Source: Gammaproteobacteria bacterium
GTDB taxonomy: Bacteria; Pseudomonadota; Gammaproteobacteria; S012-40
Length of the DNA stretch: 64,000 nucleotides
Reading direction: 5' to 3'
Assembly: GCA_029881255.1 (NCBI GenBank)
Contig: JAOUMY010000007.1
Span: 1 to 64,000 of the forward strand
Under the pieces are notes generated by a model. The model saw only the letters and a list, made by a program, of their open reading frames with translations. It had not been told where the DNA came from and did no database searches. Shown piece after piece: positions 7,610 to 16,921 of the stretch. Within the stretch, counting starts at the first letter, position 1; every line of letters begins with the position of its first letter. The translations under genes and the position numbers were made by a program.

Positions 7610-9799
7610 ATGGCATCAGAGTCGTTCATTGAGACGTTTGGAAAGCGCAGCCAGGCCTTTGCCAGCATCACCACAGATACCCATGTTCGTATCCAACAAT
7701 TAACCGTGCTGTACAAGCAGTCCGGTACCGCGATTGTTGGGACGCTGATCGCTGCGTGCGCCATATTCTACTTGTTATGGGACGAGATTAACCATACGCG
7801 GCTTTTTGTCTGGACTGCATCAATTCTATTCTGCGTGTCTTTGGCAGTCGCCTGGCTATTTAGTTTTAGGCGATTTCATATTTTTCCTAAACATATTCGA
7901 AAGCTGGACTGGGGTTTCAGTCTACAGGCCCTACTACACGGTTTGTGTTGGGGTGCTTTAGGAGTGATGGCGCACGGTGACGTCACTGAATTTGTTTTTA
8001 TGGCAATTATTATTGCGCTGGTCGGCATGGCAACGGGGGCGATTACGACGACGGCGGCCGTGTATCGAAGCTATCTCTTTTTTTTACTGCCGAGCTTGTT
8101 ACCCGTTTCAATCACTATGGTTTTTTACGATGATACGCGTGCATGGAATGTAGCGGGTGTGTTGATATGGGCTTATATCGCCATACTCATCGTCGCGGGA
8201 TACGATTTTTTTAACACCCTGAAGAATACCTTCAATCTACGCACGATAAATTCCGAACTGGTTGAAAATCTGATGGCGGAAAAAATCAAAAGTGACAAAG
8301 CTGTGCAGATGCTGGAAACCGAGATCAAAGAGAGACAGAGTGCACAGGAGAGCATGCGTGAGGCAATGGAGTCTGCTCGAGATGCAAACATTGCAAAGTC
8401 TCGATTTCTTGCCAATATGAGCCATGAAATTCGTACACCTTTGGCCTCGATTATCGGTTTTGCAGAAATGATACTGGAAGAACCTGACCCGGTGGAGCGT
8501 GAAGCTTCGGTGAAAACCATCATCAGAAGTGGAAAACATCTATTGGAAGTTATCAACGATATTTTAGATCTATCAAAAATCGAGTCAGAGAAACTTGAGA
8601 TTGAAACTATTGATGTTTCGATTATTGATATCACCACAGAGATCACAGATAACTTTCAAAAACTGGCAGAAGAAAAAGGTGTCGAATTCGGTATTAGCTA
8701 TGATTTTCCTTTACCCGCCAAGTTTTGTTCAGACCCGACGCGGGTACGTCAAATTATCTACAATCTGGCAAGTAATGCATTGAAGTTTACCCAGGAAGGA
8801 AAGATTCATCTTCATGTTGCCTATGATCGGGTTCAGAGAAAAATCAGGGTGGAAACCACAGATACCGGTATTGGCATGAGCGCAGCGGAACAGGCAAAAC
8901 TGTTTCAGCCATTCACACAGGCAGATGTTTCCACAACGCGTCAGTTTGGCGGCACGGGTTTGGGTTTATCTATATCTCGACGCCTTGCCTTAATACTCGG
9001 TGGAGACTTGGCGTGCACAAGTGAAAAAGGTAAGGGCAGTGTTTTTACTTTAACGCTAGATACTGGCGAGATAGATGAAACTGATCTTGTTTATGAAACG
9101 AAAAAACGGGCAGCCGCTAATATTGTCGCCGGAACGCCAAGCTTAAAGGGGCGGGTTTTACTGGTAGAAGATAGTCCGGACATACAACGCCTGGTATCGA
9201 TGCTATTGCGTAAAACCGGGGTGGAAGTCGTGTGCGCTGATAATGGCCGCGAGGGTGTTGAGAAGGCCTTAACCGAAGACTTTGATCTGGTGTTAATGGA
9301 TATACAGATGCCGGTGATGGATGGAGTTGAGGCAGCCAAAACGTTACGGGCAACAGGAACAGAGATGCCAATTATTGCCATGACGGCGAATGTGTTCGAG
9401 GAAGAAAGAAGAGCGTATCAGGCGGCTGGTATGAATGATCATGTCAGCAAGCCTATCGATAAAAGTACGTTCTATAGTTCAATAACCCGATTTCTGGAGG
9501 AGGGCGAAATGAATCATGTTGCGGCGGATGACCAGGACGAATTCAATGCGATGGTTGAGAAATTCAAACTGCGCTTGCGCACATATCTGGAGGAAATGTC
9601 AGTGTGTCTGAAACAGAACAATATTCAGGACCTGGCTTTGAAGTCTCATACCATAAAAGGACTAGGCGGGAGCTTTGGTTTTCCTGAAGTGACAACGTTG
9701 GCAGCGGATTTGAATCAATATGCTAAACAAGGTGATCTCTCTAAAATGGAAACTGCGCTAAGCAAGCTGCGAGACTACGCATTTCAAAACGTGTTTTGA
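7610..9799 (+). CDS. Membrane hybrid histidine kinase (HK-REC-HPt)
   Basis: This 729-aa protein starts with six predicted membrane segments (about residues 40-200), a short coiled coil, then a HisKA domain with H-box 'NMSHEIRTPL' (His272). HATPase motifs follow ('DTGIGM', 'FGGTGLGLSIS'), then a receiver domain ('LLVEDS', phospho-acceptor Asp564 in 'LMDIQMP', Lys in 'VSKPI') and an HPt domain with His680 in 'KSHTIKGLGG'. All phosphorelay residues are intact, so a full His-Asp-His relay within one chain is expected, as in ArcB or BarA. No response regulator is adjacent. The output may be a distant regulator or the convergent HD-GYP protein (inference). RBS AAAGGAAG precedes the ATG. Confidence 0.93.
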   Translation: MASESFIETFGKRSQAFASITTDTHVRIQQLTVLYKQSGTAIVGTLIAACAIFYLLWDEINHTRLFVWTASILFCVSLAVAWLFSFRRFHIFPKHIRKLDWGFSLQALLHGLCWGALGVMAHGDVTEFVFMAIIIALVGMATGAITTTAAVYRSYLFFLLPSLLPVSITMVFYDDTRAWNVAGVLIWAYIAILIVAGYDFFNTLKNTFNLRTINSELVENLMAEKIKSDKAVQMLETEIKERQSAQESMREAMESARDANIAKSRFLANMSHEIRTPLASIIGFAEMILEEPDPVEREASVKTIIRSGKHLLEVINDILDLSKIESEKLEIETIDVSIIDITTEITDNFQKLAEEKGVEFGISYDFPLPAKFCSDPTRVRQIIYNLASNALKFTQEGKIHLHVAYDRVQRKIRVETTDTGIGMSAAEQAKLFQPFTQADVSTTRQFGGTGLGLSISRRLALILGGDLACTSEKGKGSVFTLTLDTGEIDETDLVYETKKRAAANIVAGTPSLKGRVLLVEDSPDIQRLVSMLLRKTGVEVVCADNGREGVEKALTEDFDLVLMDIQMPVMDGVEAAKTLRATGTEMPIIAMTANVFEEERRAYQAAGMNDHVSKPIDKSTFYSSITRFLEEGEMNHVAADDQDEFNAMVEKFKLRLRTYLEEMSVCLKQNNIQDLALKSHTIKGLGGSFGFPEVTTLAADLNQYAKQGDLSKMETALSKLRDYAFQNVF

Positions 9800-9841
9800 A
9801 TAGTGGCTGGTGCGTAATATATTGGAAGTAAAATGACGTGC

Positions 9842-9978
9842 TTATTTTGTACCGTTCTTTCGAGCCAGATGATCAAGCTGCATTCCAGGTAAATTGGCAA
9901 CATCGACCGTATCAATCTGTTCTTTGCTGAGAATAATTTCGGCGTATTTCAAATATACCTGCTCGTTGACGAATATTG
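9842..9978 (-). other. Out-of-frame C-terminal tail of the HD-GYP gene
   Basis: Read one frame over from the upstream ORF, the minus strand here encodes about 45 residues, 'IFVNEQVYLKYAE' then 'LSKEQID' up to a TAA at 9842-9844. This is the usual end of HD-GYP proteins ('F...VYL.YAE..L...QID'). The upstream frame instead stops at 9949 after a short unrelated tail. Restoring one base (an A in the caata stretch near 9974-9978) joins the two frames. Confidence 0.8.
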
Positions 9979-11487
9979 AAACAGCTCATGGTCTATGTGT
10001 TGTTCCTCAGCCATTTTCCCGAGAATTGTCAGCGCTTGTGAAAGAGGCATAGGTTTTTTATAGGGTCGGTCTGTCGCTGTCAGAGCTTCAAAAATATCGG
10101 CAATCCCCATGATACGTGCCTGCACCGACATTTGCTCGCGTGTCAGACCGTTGGGATAGCCTTTACCGTCCATGCGCTCATGATGATTTCCGGCAATTTC
10201 AGGAACGTTTTTCAAATGTCTGGGGAAGGGAAGTGAGTTCAACATGCGTTGACTCAACACAACGTGATTGTTTATCACAACCCGCTCTTCCTGAGTCAGG
10301 GTTCCTTTTTGTATACATAAATTCTTGACCTCGTCGTCGTCGAGGAACGGTCGCTCAACTCCGTTTTCCTGCCAACGATAGGCCGCAATTCGGCGAATAC
10401 GGGTTTGATATTCCTCGTTCATGAATTCGCTACCGGTGTTACAACTGGCAAGAAAGCACTGGTCGTCATCGAGTTGCTTCAGTTGTGTCTGATACTGTTG
10501 ATCCAGTTGCGCGATTGCTGCTGTATCGCCGTTGCTGGCAAAGGTGTTTTTCAAATGTTCGATTTCCCGGTCGCGTTTTAATACCTCGAATCGGGTATTC
10601 ACGGTATGCAGACGATCGTAAATCGTTTCCAATTTTGTCGCCTTATCGATAACGTGGACAGGGGTGGTGATTTTTCCACAATCATGTAGTAGCGCGGCAA
10701 TTTTCAGTTCATAAAACTGTTGTTCACTAAACCGAGTTTTGGCATGTGGTCCGAAACCTGTCTGATGTACCGCTTCGGCCAACATCATGGCTATGTCCGG
10801 TACACGACGGCAGTGACCGCCGGTATAAGGTGATTTTTCATCGATTGCCGTGGCAATCAATTCGATAAATTTCTCCAGTAAGTCTTTTAGCGCAAGACTG
10901 AGATTGTTATTAGTCAGGACGATTGCCGCCTGTGCGGAAAGTGCCTCAGTCAGGCGTTGATCTTCGGGGCTAAAGGAAATCGTGTTGCCTGCGTCGTCAC
11001 GCGCGTTGATTAATTGCACGACGCCGATAAGCTCACCATGTGGCGTAGTCATAGGTATGGCGAGAAACGATGTTGAACGATAGCCCATGTTCTGGTCATA
11101 GGCGCGCATGCCGGAAAAATCGAACCCTTCGGCCTGGTAGGCATCGGGAATATTGACTGACTGCCCGGTGTTGGCGGCAAACGTCGCAATATTATGGATG
11201 TTTTGATTTCCGTTCTTTTCGACCAGAGGGATAGGTGCCAGATTGATCTTTTCCTGCCGGGTTCCACCCTTGGCGATGCCCAGGGTGTCATTCTTCATAA
11301 TCGCAAATTCCAACGATTTTTCTGCGTCATTATAAAGATACAATGTACCACCATCGGCATTGGTGATGCTTTTTGCGCCATTCAAAATGATTTCGAGCAA
11401 TTTGTCTGTATCCCGCTCGCTAGATAGGGAGATAGCGATAGAAATCAATTCCTGTGCGAGATCAAATTGACGGAGATTTGGATTCAT
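9949..11487 (-). CDS. GAF-HD-GYP cyclic-di-GMP phosphodiesterase, C-terminally frameshifted
   Basis: This 512-aa ORF has an N-terminal GAF domain (about residues 15-190) and an HD-GYP domain. The HD-GYP domain carries 'GGHCRRVPD', the metal site 'LLHDCGK' and the signature 'HHERMDGKGYP', followed by 'ARIMGIADIFEALTATDRPY'. HD-GYP enzymes hydrolyse c-di-GMP; the GAF domain probably senses a small ligand or cyclic nucleotide. An insertion of about 100 residues with coiled-coil character splits the HD region from GYP. The normal end of the domain is present but out of frame (see 9842-9978), so the protein ends with an aberrant tail of about ten residues. It is convergent with the hybrid kinase and could oppose WspR, encoded 17 kb away (inference). 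Confidence 0.88.
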   Translation of the reverse strand: MNPNLRQFDLAQELISIAISLSSERDTDKLLEIILNGAKSITNADGGTLYLYNDAEKSLEFAIMKNDTLGIAKGGTRQEKINLAPIPLVEKNGNQNIHNIATFAANTGQSVNIPDAYQAEGFDFSGMRAYDQNMGYRSTSFLAIPMTTPHGELIGVVQLINARDDAGNTISFSPEDQRLTEALSAQAAIVLTNNNLSLALKDLLEKFIELIATAIDEKSPYTGGHCRRVPDIAMMLAEAVHQTGFGPHAKTRFSEQQFYELKIAALLHDCGKITTPVHVIDKATKLETIYDRLHTVNTRFEVLKRDREIEHLKNTFASNGDTAAIAQLDQQYQTQLKQLDDDQCFLASCNTGSEFMNEEYQTRIRRIAAYRWQENGVERPFLDDDEVKNLCIQKGTLTQEERVVINNHVVLSQRMLNSLPFPRHLKNVPEIAGNHHERMDGKGYPNGLTREQMSVQARIMGIADIFEALTATDRPYKKPMPLSQALTILGKMAEEQHIDHELFQYSSTSRYI

Positions 11488-11562
11488 AGAGTCAGACTAA
11501 GTTTTCTACTGCATGCAGTAAGTGTATCGAACTGCATGTCACAAAACTTGATGGAATACGTC

Positions 11563-12567
11563 TCACTCCCAGCGAAAAATCGCAGACCCCAAACCGAGAA
11601 AAAGTATGGTCATGACTGACAATATGCCGTAGTGGCTGGCTATATCAGAGAAACCCGCGCCATCGGACATTATTGCTCGGGCGCCGTCTACCATATGGGT
11701 CAGTGGCAAGGCTTGAGAAATCCACTGCACCCATTGTGGGGAGCCTTCAAGGGAAAACCACACGCCCGATAGCAACATCATGGGCCAGGTCGTCATATTC
11801 AGAATTCCCCCGGCAAATTCCTCGCTTTTCAGGCGCGCCGCGATGAGCAGTCCAAAGGCAATCATGCACATCGCACTCAGTAGGGACAGGAAGAACAGAT
11901 TGAGATAGGAGCCTCGCATCTGAAAGTCGAGGAAAAAGTCACAGCCGATGTAAACAAAAACGGTAATGGACTGTATCAACAACAGGCGGGATACCAGTTG
12001 AGCCAGCAGGAATTTAAACGGCGAAAGTGGCGTGGCTTTTAGGCGTTTTAGAAAACCATTTTTGCGATACCGGACGATGACATAGCCGACACCAAACAAA
12101 CAACTAATCATAATGTTCAAACCGAGTACGCCTGGCACTATCCAGTCAACATAACGTATCTCACGCCCATGTACTTCCTGGCGATCAAATTGACGCTTAC
12201 CCTGGGCGCCGATAAACATCTGTTCCAGAATATAACCATTGGGTGAGGTCGAGTTGATCCAGTATCCAGGCTGTGGCTGCAATGTCAGCAACATATCGAT
12301 ACTGTGACGATCAACCTTTTCGACGGCTTTATCGATGTTTGAAAACGGCAGAAACTCAATAAATCGTGTCGACATAAACGGCAGGGATTGATAATCACTG
12401 ACTTCGCCTATCACGCCGACTTTATACATTGGTCGGCTGTCGTCGGAAAATAGGATAGAGAAACCAAACACCAGCAGGAAGGGAAATACCACATTCCAGG
12501 AAAGGGCTGAGCGGTCGCGCAGAAATTCGAGATTACGTGCGTGCAAAACCGCGAGAAAATCTTTCAA
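11563..12567 (-). CDS. ABC-2 type transporter permease
   Basis: This permease has one membrane helix near the N terminus ('WNVVFPFLLVFGFSILF'), a large extracytoplasmic loop, then five more helices in the C-terminal half. That is the ABC2_membrane layout with an N-terminal loop, as in YhhJ/YbhR-type exporters. The favoured start is TTG at 12565-12567, overlapping the stop of the ATPase gene (ATTGA) and preceded by GGAAAGGA; this implies translational coupling. A GTG at 12618 would add 17 residues read through the ATPase gene. With the preceding ATPase it forms a complete exporter. The substrate is unknown. Confidence 0.88.
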   Translation of the reverse strand: MKDFLAVLHARNLEFLRDRSALSWNVVFPFLLVFGFSILFSDDSRPMYKVGVIGEVSDYQSLPFMSTRFIEFLPFSNIDKAVEKVDRHSIDMLLTLQPQPGYWINSTSPNGYILEQMFIGAQGKRQFDRQEVHGREIRYVDWIVPGVLGLNIMISCLFGVGYVIVRYRKNGFLKRLKATPLSPFKFLLAQLVSRLLLIQSITVFVYIGCDFFLDFQMRGSYLNLFFLSLLSAMCMIAFGLLIAARLKSEEFAGGILNMTTWPMMLLSGVWFSLEGSPQWVQWISQALPLTHMVDGARAIMSDGAGFSDIASHYGILSVMTILFLGLGSAIFRWE

Positions 12568-13448
12568 TTGCGTAAATCCTTTCCGGTAAGCGTGATAAAG
12601 AGATCTTCGAGATTCCACTTGCGCATTTCGACTTTCGCCAGTGGAATTTTGCGGTGCATGAATTCGCTGATAACGCCTTCCACATCACTGGTATGAATCT
12701 CAGCCCAACCATTCTTGCGGTGCAATTTGCCATTATTGTCAGGCCAGTCGCTACTCAGTAATTCAGTCGGCAAGCGTACTATGCTTTCATTGAAATGCTT
12801 GTCCAGCAAGGCGTTTGGCGTACCCTCGGCAATAATTTTGCCTTGATCAACGATAAGAATTTCGTCGCACAACACATAGGCTTCGTCCATGTAGTGCGTG
12901 GTAAGCACAATTGTTTTGCCACGCGCTTTAATGCCTTCGATAAGATTCCAGAAATTGCGTCGTGATTGCGGGTCAAGGCCAGTGGTCGGCTCGTCGAGAA
13001 AAACGATTTCCGGGTCATTGACCAGGGCCAGTGCAAGTAATAACCGTTGACGTTGTCCGCCTGAGAGTTTGCGATTATCGCGATCTAGAATATCGTGGAG
13101 GGCGCACATGTCGATGATGTGTTGCATATCAGCCGGATGGGTATACAGGCTATGGAACATGCGCAGGGTTTCTTCAACGGATAGAAAATCCTGTAACGAA
13201 GTGGCTTGAAACTGTATGCCCGCCTGTTGACGAAAATCGTGATCTAGGGGTTTGTCTTTATACAACACCTCGCCAGAAGTAGGTGCTGCAATGCCTTCCA
13301 TCATTTCGATAGTCGTGGTTTTGCCCGCGCCGTTCGGTCCAAGTAAACCGAGACACTGGCCTTTTTTTATCTGAAAAGATATGCCATTGACTGCGTTGAC
13401 CTTGCCATAGCTTTTAAAAAGATTGCGTACCTCCAGCAATACTTCCAT
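12564..13448 (-). CDS. ABC transporter ATP-binding protein
   Basis: This 294-aa ATPase has Walker A 'GPNGAGKTT', Q-loop region 'QFQATSLQDFL', signature 'LSGGQRQRL', Walker B 'IVFLDEPTTGLDP' and H-loop 'VLTTHYMDEA'. Sequence and length match the NatA/YadG/CcmA-like exporter group, with a C-terminal extension of about 70 residues after the nucleotide-binding domain. It partners the overlapping permease to export an unknown compound across the inner membrane. It lies five bases downstream of apaG, so it is probably co-transcribed with pgl-glk-apaG. Confidence 0.93.
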   Translation of the reverse strand: MEVLLEVRNLFKSYGKVNAVNGISFQIKKGQCLGLLGPNGAGKTTTIEMMEGIAAPTSGEVLYKDKPLDHDFRQQAGIQFQATSLQDFLSVEETLRMFHSLYTHPADMQHIIDMCALHDILDRDNRKLSGGQRQRLLLALALVNDPEIVFLDEPTTGLDPQSRRNFWNLIEGIKARGKTIVLTTHYMDEAYVLCDEILIVDQGKIIAEGTPNALLDKHFNESIVRLPTELLSSDWPDNNGKLHRKNGWAEIHTSDVEGVISEFMHRKIPLAKVEMRKWNLEDLFITLTGKDLRN

Positions 13449-13453
13449 ATGGC

Positions 13454-13831
13454 CTAGTGCAGGGAATGAGGTATGGCGAGGGTGAACGCAGGTATATTGG
13501 CGTCAAAATGTGTGTGGTCGTCGGCAATCATTTGATAGGTGCCATACATGCTACCGACCGGGGTTTCCAATACGGTGCCACTGGTGTATTGAAAATGTTC
13601 ACCTGGTTTTAGATAGGGTTGTTCACCGACCACGCCGAGTCCACGAACCTCCTGCTCCTGTCCGTTGGCGTCGGTGATATGCCAGTGACGGCTGACCAAA
13701 CGTGCCGGGACTTTTCCTTCGTTACTGATGGTAATGGTATAGGCGAAGACAAAGCGCTTGTTTTCCGGGTCAGATTGCTCGCCGAGGTAGTCTGTTTTTA
13801 CCCTGATATCTATTTTGTGCTCAATGTTCAT
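13454..13831 (-). CDS. apaG: ApaG protein (Co2+/Mg2+ efflux-associated)
   Basis: The 125-aa length and motifs match ApaG: 'FAYTITISNEG', 'RHWHITDANG', 'EVRGLGVVGEQP', 'YTSGTVLETPVGSM' and 'DANIPAFTLA'. The fold is a fibronectin-type-III-like sandwich. In enterobacteria the gene sits beside ksgA and apaH and affects cobalt resistance; its biochemical role is unsettled. Here it sits between glk and an ABC exporter, not in the ksgA-apaH cluster. Confidence 0.95.
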   Translation of the reverse strand: MNIEHKIDIRVKTDYLGEQSDPENKRFVFAYTITISNEGKVPARLVSRHWHITDANGQEQEVRGLGVVGEQPYLKPGEHFQYTSGTVLETPVGSMYGTYQMIADDHTHFDANIPAFTLAIPHSLH

Positions 13832-13839
13832 AGGTCTAC

Positions 13840-14832
13840 TTAGTCCACTTGATTTTGTGCCACGTATTCTGCGCCCATCAGGCCTATCTTGGCATTAATA
13901 ATCAGATAAACCGGAATTTTCTCAGTTATAACCGACATGCGACCCTTATCGTTAAATGCGCGGACAAAATTACCATCCTGCATGAAGGGGAGTATCTTCG
14001 GCGCAATTCCACCGGCGATATACATGCCGCTGGAACAACGAAAATTCAAGGCCATATTACCTGCCTGGGCACCATATATTTTAACAAACAATGCCAGTGC
14101 TTCGCCCGCTAAATGTGACGGATTTGCCAATGCCTGCACGGATATTTGGGCCGCTGCGTCACCGGCGCCGAGTTTTTGAGAAAAATCCAGGTCGGCTCTG
14201 TGGGGATAGTATTCACTCATGAATTGAAAGATTGCCTGTAATCCATCACCGGATAGAATGCGCTCGTATGACACATGCGCATGACGTTTGCGAAGAAATT
14301 GCAGCAAACCTATCTGCACGTCGTCTGTGGGCGCGAAATCGCAATGCCCCCCTTCCGTGGCGTATACCGATATCTCTGACGTTTTGTGATGGAGATAGGC
14401 CTGACCGAGACCGGTTCCTGCGCCTATGATCGCCTGTGTGCCATGGCGATCCGGTTTGCCCGGCTGGAGTGTGATGACATCATTCGCGGAAAGCGATGCT
14501 ATGCCATATCCTATAGCCTGGAAGTCGTTAATCAGTTTTATGCGGGAAATAGCCAATTCGTGACCCAAGGTCTGACTGTCTATTTTCCAGGGCAGATTGG
14601 TGATCGACGCGGTTTGCGTATCGGTGTGATGGAATACCGGTCCGGCGACGGCGAGGCAGGCACTATCAACAGGGGTGTTTTCAAGAAATTCCCCCAATAA
14701 ATGTTCGAAACTCGCATAGTCATTGCTGGTGACATGACGAAATTTTTGTTCGTATACGTTTCCGTTTTCTACTGTGCTGAGACGCAGCAGAGTTTTTGTG
14801 CCGCCGAGATCGGCGGAGAGCAAGGTGGTCAT
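13840..14832 (-). CDS. glk: Glucokinase
   Basis: Glucokinase phosphorylates glucose with ATP to glucose-6-phosphate in the cytosol. The 330-aa protein has the E. coli-type (non-ROK) signatures: phosphate loop 'SADLGGTKTLL', 'NLPWKID', 'LINDFQAIGYG', 'GAGTGLGQAYL' and 'EGGHCDF'. Its start overlaps the pgl stop by four bases (ATGA), so the two are translationally coupled. Together they feed glucose into 6-phosphogluconate metabolism. Confidence 0.95.
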   Translation of the reverse strand: MTTLLSADLGGTKTLLRLSTVENGNVYEQKFRHVTSNDYASFEHLLGEFLENTPVDSACLAVAGPVFHHTDTQTASITNLPWKIDSQTLGHELAISRIKLINDFQAIGYGIASLSANDVITLQPGKPDRHGTQAIIGAGTGLGQAYLHHKTSEISVYATEGGHCDFAPTDDVQIGLLQFLRKRHAHVSYERILSGDGLQAIFQFMSEYYPHRADLDFSQKLGAGDAAAQISVQALANPSHLAGEALALFVKIYGAQAGNMALNFRCSSGMYIAGGIAPKILPFMQDGNFVRAFNDKGRMSVITEKIPVYLIINAKIGLMGAEYVAQNQVD

Positions 14833-15548
14833 CGCGCATCACTCAGCTGGGAAGCGGCATGTCTATCGATAAACCAATTCTGATTGCCGCTGACGTGTGT
14901 TGCGGGCACATCGACGCCGAGATCGATGATTCGATGAAGTATCTCGGCTTTCCCTTCTCCTTCGACCAGAAATATGATTTGCCTGGCCTGGTTAATTACC
15001 GGATAGGTCAGGGTAATGCGCCAGCTCTGCATTTTTTCCACATAGACAGCACAGGTAGGTGTGCTGGTTTCCTGCAATGCCGAGGTACCCGGGAAAAGTG
15101 AAGCGGTATGGCCATCTGCACCCAGACCGAGAAACACGAGATCAAAAATGATGTTTGTATTGAACTGCTGTTGCAATTGCTGTTGATAACGGGCGGCGTC
15201 TTGTGCCGCATTGACCCCGTCGGTCGGTATAGGGAAGATATTTTTCGTCGGACAAGTTATGTGATCAAACAGACTCTCTTTGGCCATACGGAAATTGCTT
15301 TCCGCATGATCATGCGCTACCCAACGCTCATCACCAAAAAATATGACACAGTTCTTCCAGTCTACGCTTGAACGATACGGTTCTTGCGCCAGTAATGTAA
15401 ACAAGCGCTTTGGGGTGGTACCGCCGGACAGGGCGACAGTGAAACGACCGCGCGCCTGTATTGCCTCTGCTGATAATTGTTGCCAGCAGTCGGCGGCAGC
15501 TTTTGATAACTCATCCGGTGAGTCGAAAATGTTGAGTTCGCCAATCAT
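14829..15548 (-). CDS. pgl: 6-phosphogluconolactonase
   Basis: Pgl hydrolyses 6-phosphogluconolactone to 6-phosphogluconate in the oxidative pentose phosphate or Entner-Doudoroff route. The 239-aa protein shows 'VALSGGTTPKRLF', 'FFGDERWV', 'SNFRMAKESLF' and 'LGLGADGHTASLFPG', all typical of the DevB/SOL family. AGGT lies about 6 bases upstream of the ATG. A terminator hairpin ends 14 bases upstream of the start codon, leaving almost no room for a separate promoter. Expression may depend on read-through from tal. No zwf, edd or gnd lies in this window. Confidence 0.95.
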   Translation of the reverse strand: MIGELNIFDSPDELSKAAADCWQQLSAEAIQARGRFTVALSGGTTPKRLFTLLAQEPYRSSVDWKNCVIFFGDERWVAHDHAESNFRMAKESLFDHITCPTKNIFPIPTDGVNAAQDAARYQQQLQQQFNTNIIFDLVFLGLGADGHTASLFPGTSALQETSTPTCAVYVEKMQSWRITLTYPVINQARQIIFLVEGEGKAEILHRIIDLGVDVPATHVSGNQNWFIDRHAASQLSDAR

Positions 15549-15562
15549 AGCGACCTGTATAC

Positions 15563-15600
15563 AAAAAACGGGTGTAACGTCACGCTACACCCGTGTTTTA
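15563..15600 (-). terminator. Terminator between tal and pgl
   Basis: On the minus strand the stem is ACGGGTGTA/TACACCCGT (9 bp, 9-base loop) followed by six T. It is placed to end the tal transcript or to attenuate read-through into pgl. Confidence 0.88.
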
Positions 15601-15619
15601 TGAAATGCAAGTTGTGTAA

Positions 15620-16762
15620 TCAGGCAGCACTCGATGATTGTCGATTTTTGATCTGACTCATTTTGTCGTCGATCGCGCCCAGCAGTTTTTTAAATGCATC
15701 AGTAAAACTCGCCACACCATCGTCTTCAAGTTTTTGCATGGCTTTTTTGACATCAATGCCGGCATTTTGCAGGGCATGAAATTCGGCTGGCGCATCCTTG
15801 AGCCCCATTTCCAGTGTAGCTTGCGTAGCAGTGCCGTGATCTTTAAAGGCATCCAATGTCGCCGGTGGAATGGTATTCACCGTATGTGCACCGATGAGTG
15901 AGTCGATATACAGCACATCACTCCAATCCGGGTTTTTTACACCGGTGCTGGCCCACAACAGACGCTGGGGACGCGCGCCTGATTTGGCAAGATCTTTAAA
16001 ACTGTTGCCAAAGAGCTTGCCGTATTCAACATAGGCGCATTTGGCATTGAGTATGCCTATTTGTCCTCGCAACGAGGCAAGCGTTTTACTGACATCGGAG
16101 GGTAGTTCGTCTACCAGTTTTTCTAGAATATTGTCGACGCGACTGACAAAAAAACTGGCAACAGAGGCAATTTTATCTATGGCTTGCCCCGATTCCTTAC
16201 GTTTTTGCAAGCCCGCGATATAGGCATGCGCGATTTCTATATAGCGATCAACGGAGAACAATAATGTGGCGTTGATATTAATGCCATCGGCGATCAGTTG
16301 TTCTACAGCGGGTACGCCTTCCCATGTTGCAGGTACTTTGATCATGACGTTGGGACGATCGATGCGTTTGAAAAGCTCACGCGCCTCTTTTATCGTGGCA
16401 CTGGTGTTATAGGCAAGGTCGGGAGATACCTCGATGCTGACGTAACCATCCTCGCCATGACTTTCTTTGTACACATGCGCGAGTAAATCTGCTGCATGTT
16501 TAATGTCCTCAACCGCCAGTTGATAAAAATAGTCGCGACTGTTTAGTGAAGGTTGTTCTAGGGCTAAGCGGGCCAGGGAATCGTCATAATCCTTGCTACC
16601 ATTAATGGCTTTCTCGAAGATGGACGGATTGGAAGTGATCCCGCGTAAATCGTCCTCGCGTATCATCTGCGCAAGTTTACCGTTTTGCAGCATGTTGCGC
16701 TCAATATTGTCGTACCAGAAGCTTTGACCGTATTTTCTCAATAGATTGATCGCGGTAGCCAT
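15620..16762 (-). CDS. tal: Transaldolase
   Basis: Transaldolase moves a dihydroxyacetone unit between sedoheptulose-7-phosphate and glyceraldehyde-3-phosphate in the non-oxidative pentose phosphate pathway. From the ATG at 16762 (GGAG 11 bases upstream) the protein is 380 aa and begins 'MATAINLLRKYGQSFWYD', the start of the long bacterial transaldolase subfamily. Motifs: 'RGITSNPSIFEKAI', 'VSIEVSPDLA', 'NVMIKVPAT' with the Schiff-base Lys, 'NATLLFSVDRY' and 'RLLWASTGVKNP'. The upstream in-frame codons to 16816 show no homology. Its terminator separates it from pgl. Confidence 0.95.
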   Translation of the reverse strand: MATAINLLRKYGQSFWYDNIERNMLQNGKLAQMIREDDLRGITSNPSIFEKAINGSKDYDDSLARLALEQPSLNSRDYFYQLAVEDIKHAADLLAHVYKESHGEDGYVSIEVSPDLAYNTSATIKEARELFKRIDRPNVMIKVPATWEGVPAVEQLIADGININATLLFSVDRYIEIAHAYIAGLQKRKESGQAIDKIASVASFFVSRVDNILEKLVDELPSDVSKTLASLRGQIGILNAKCAYVEYGKLFGNSFKDLAKSGARPQRLLWASTGVKNPDWSDVLYIDSLIGAHTVNTIPPATLDAFKDHGTATQATLEMGLKDAPAEFHALQNAGIDVKKAMQKLEDDGVASFTDAFKKLLGAIDDKMSQIKNRQSSSAA

Positions 16763-16921
16763 ATTCGTTTTTCTCCGGCAGGTGGTGGAACTGGAGGACT
16801 CCAACCTTATCGTCAAACCCGGTGGCGTCTTTAACGTATTCCAAATTCAATAAGATTTTGAATTTTCATCATGCCTAACTGATAGACCGTACTTTCCCTG
16901 GGATAAAGCAGCTGAACTATA

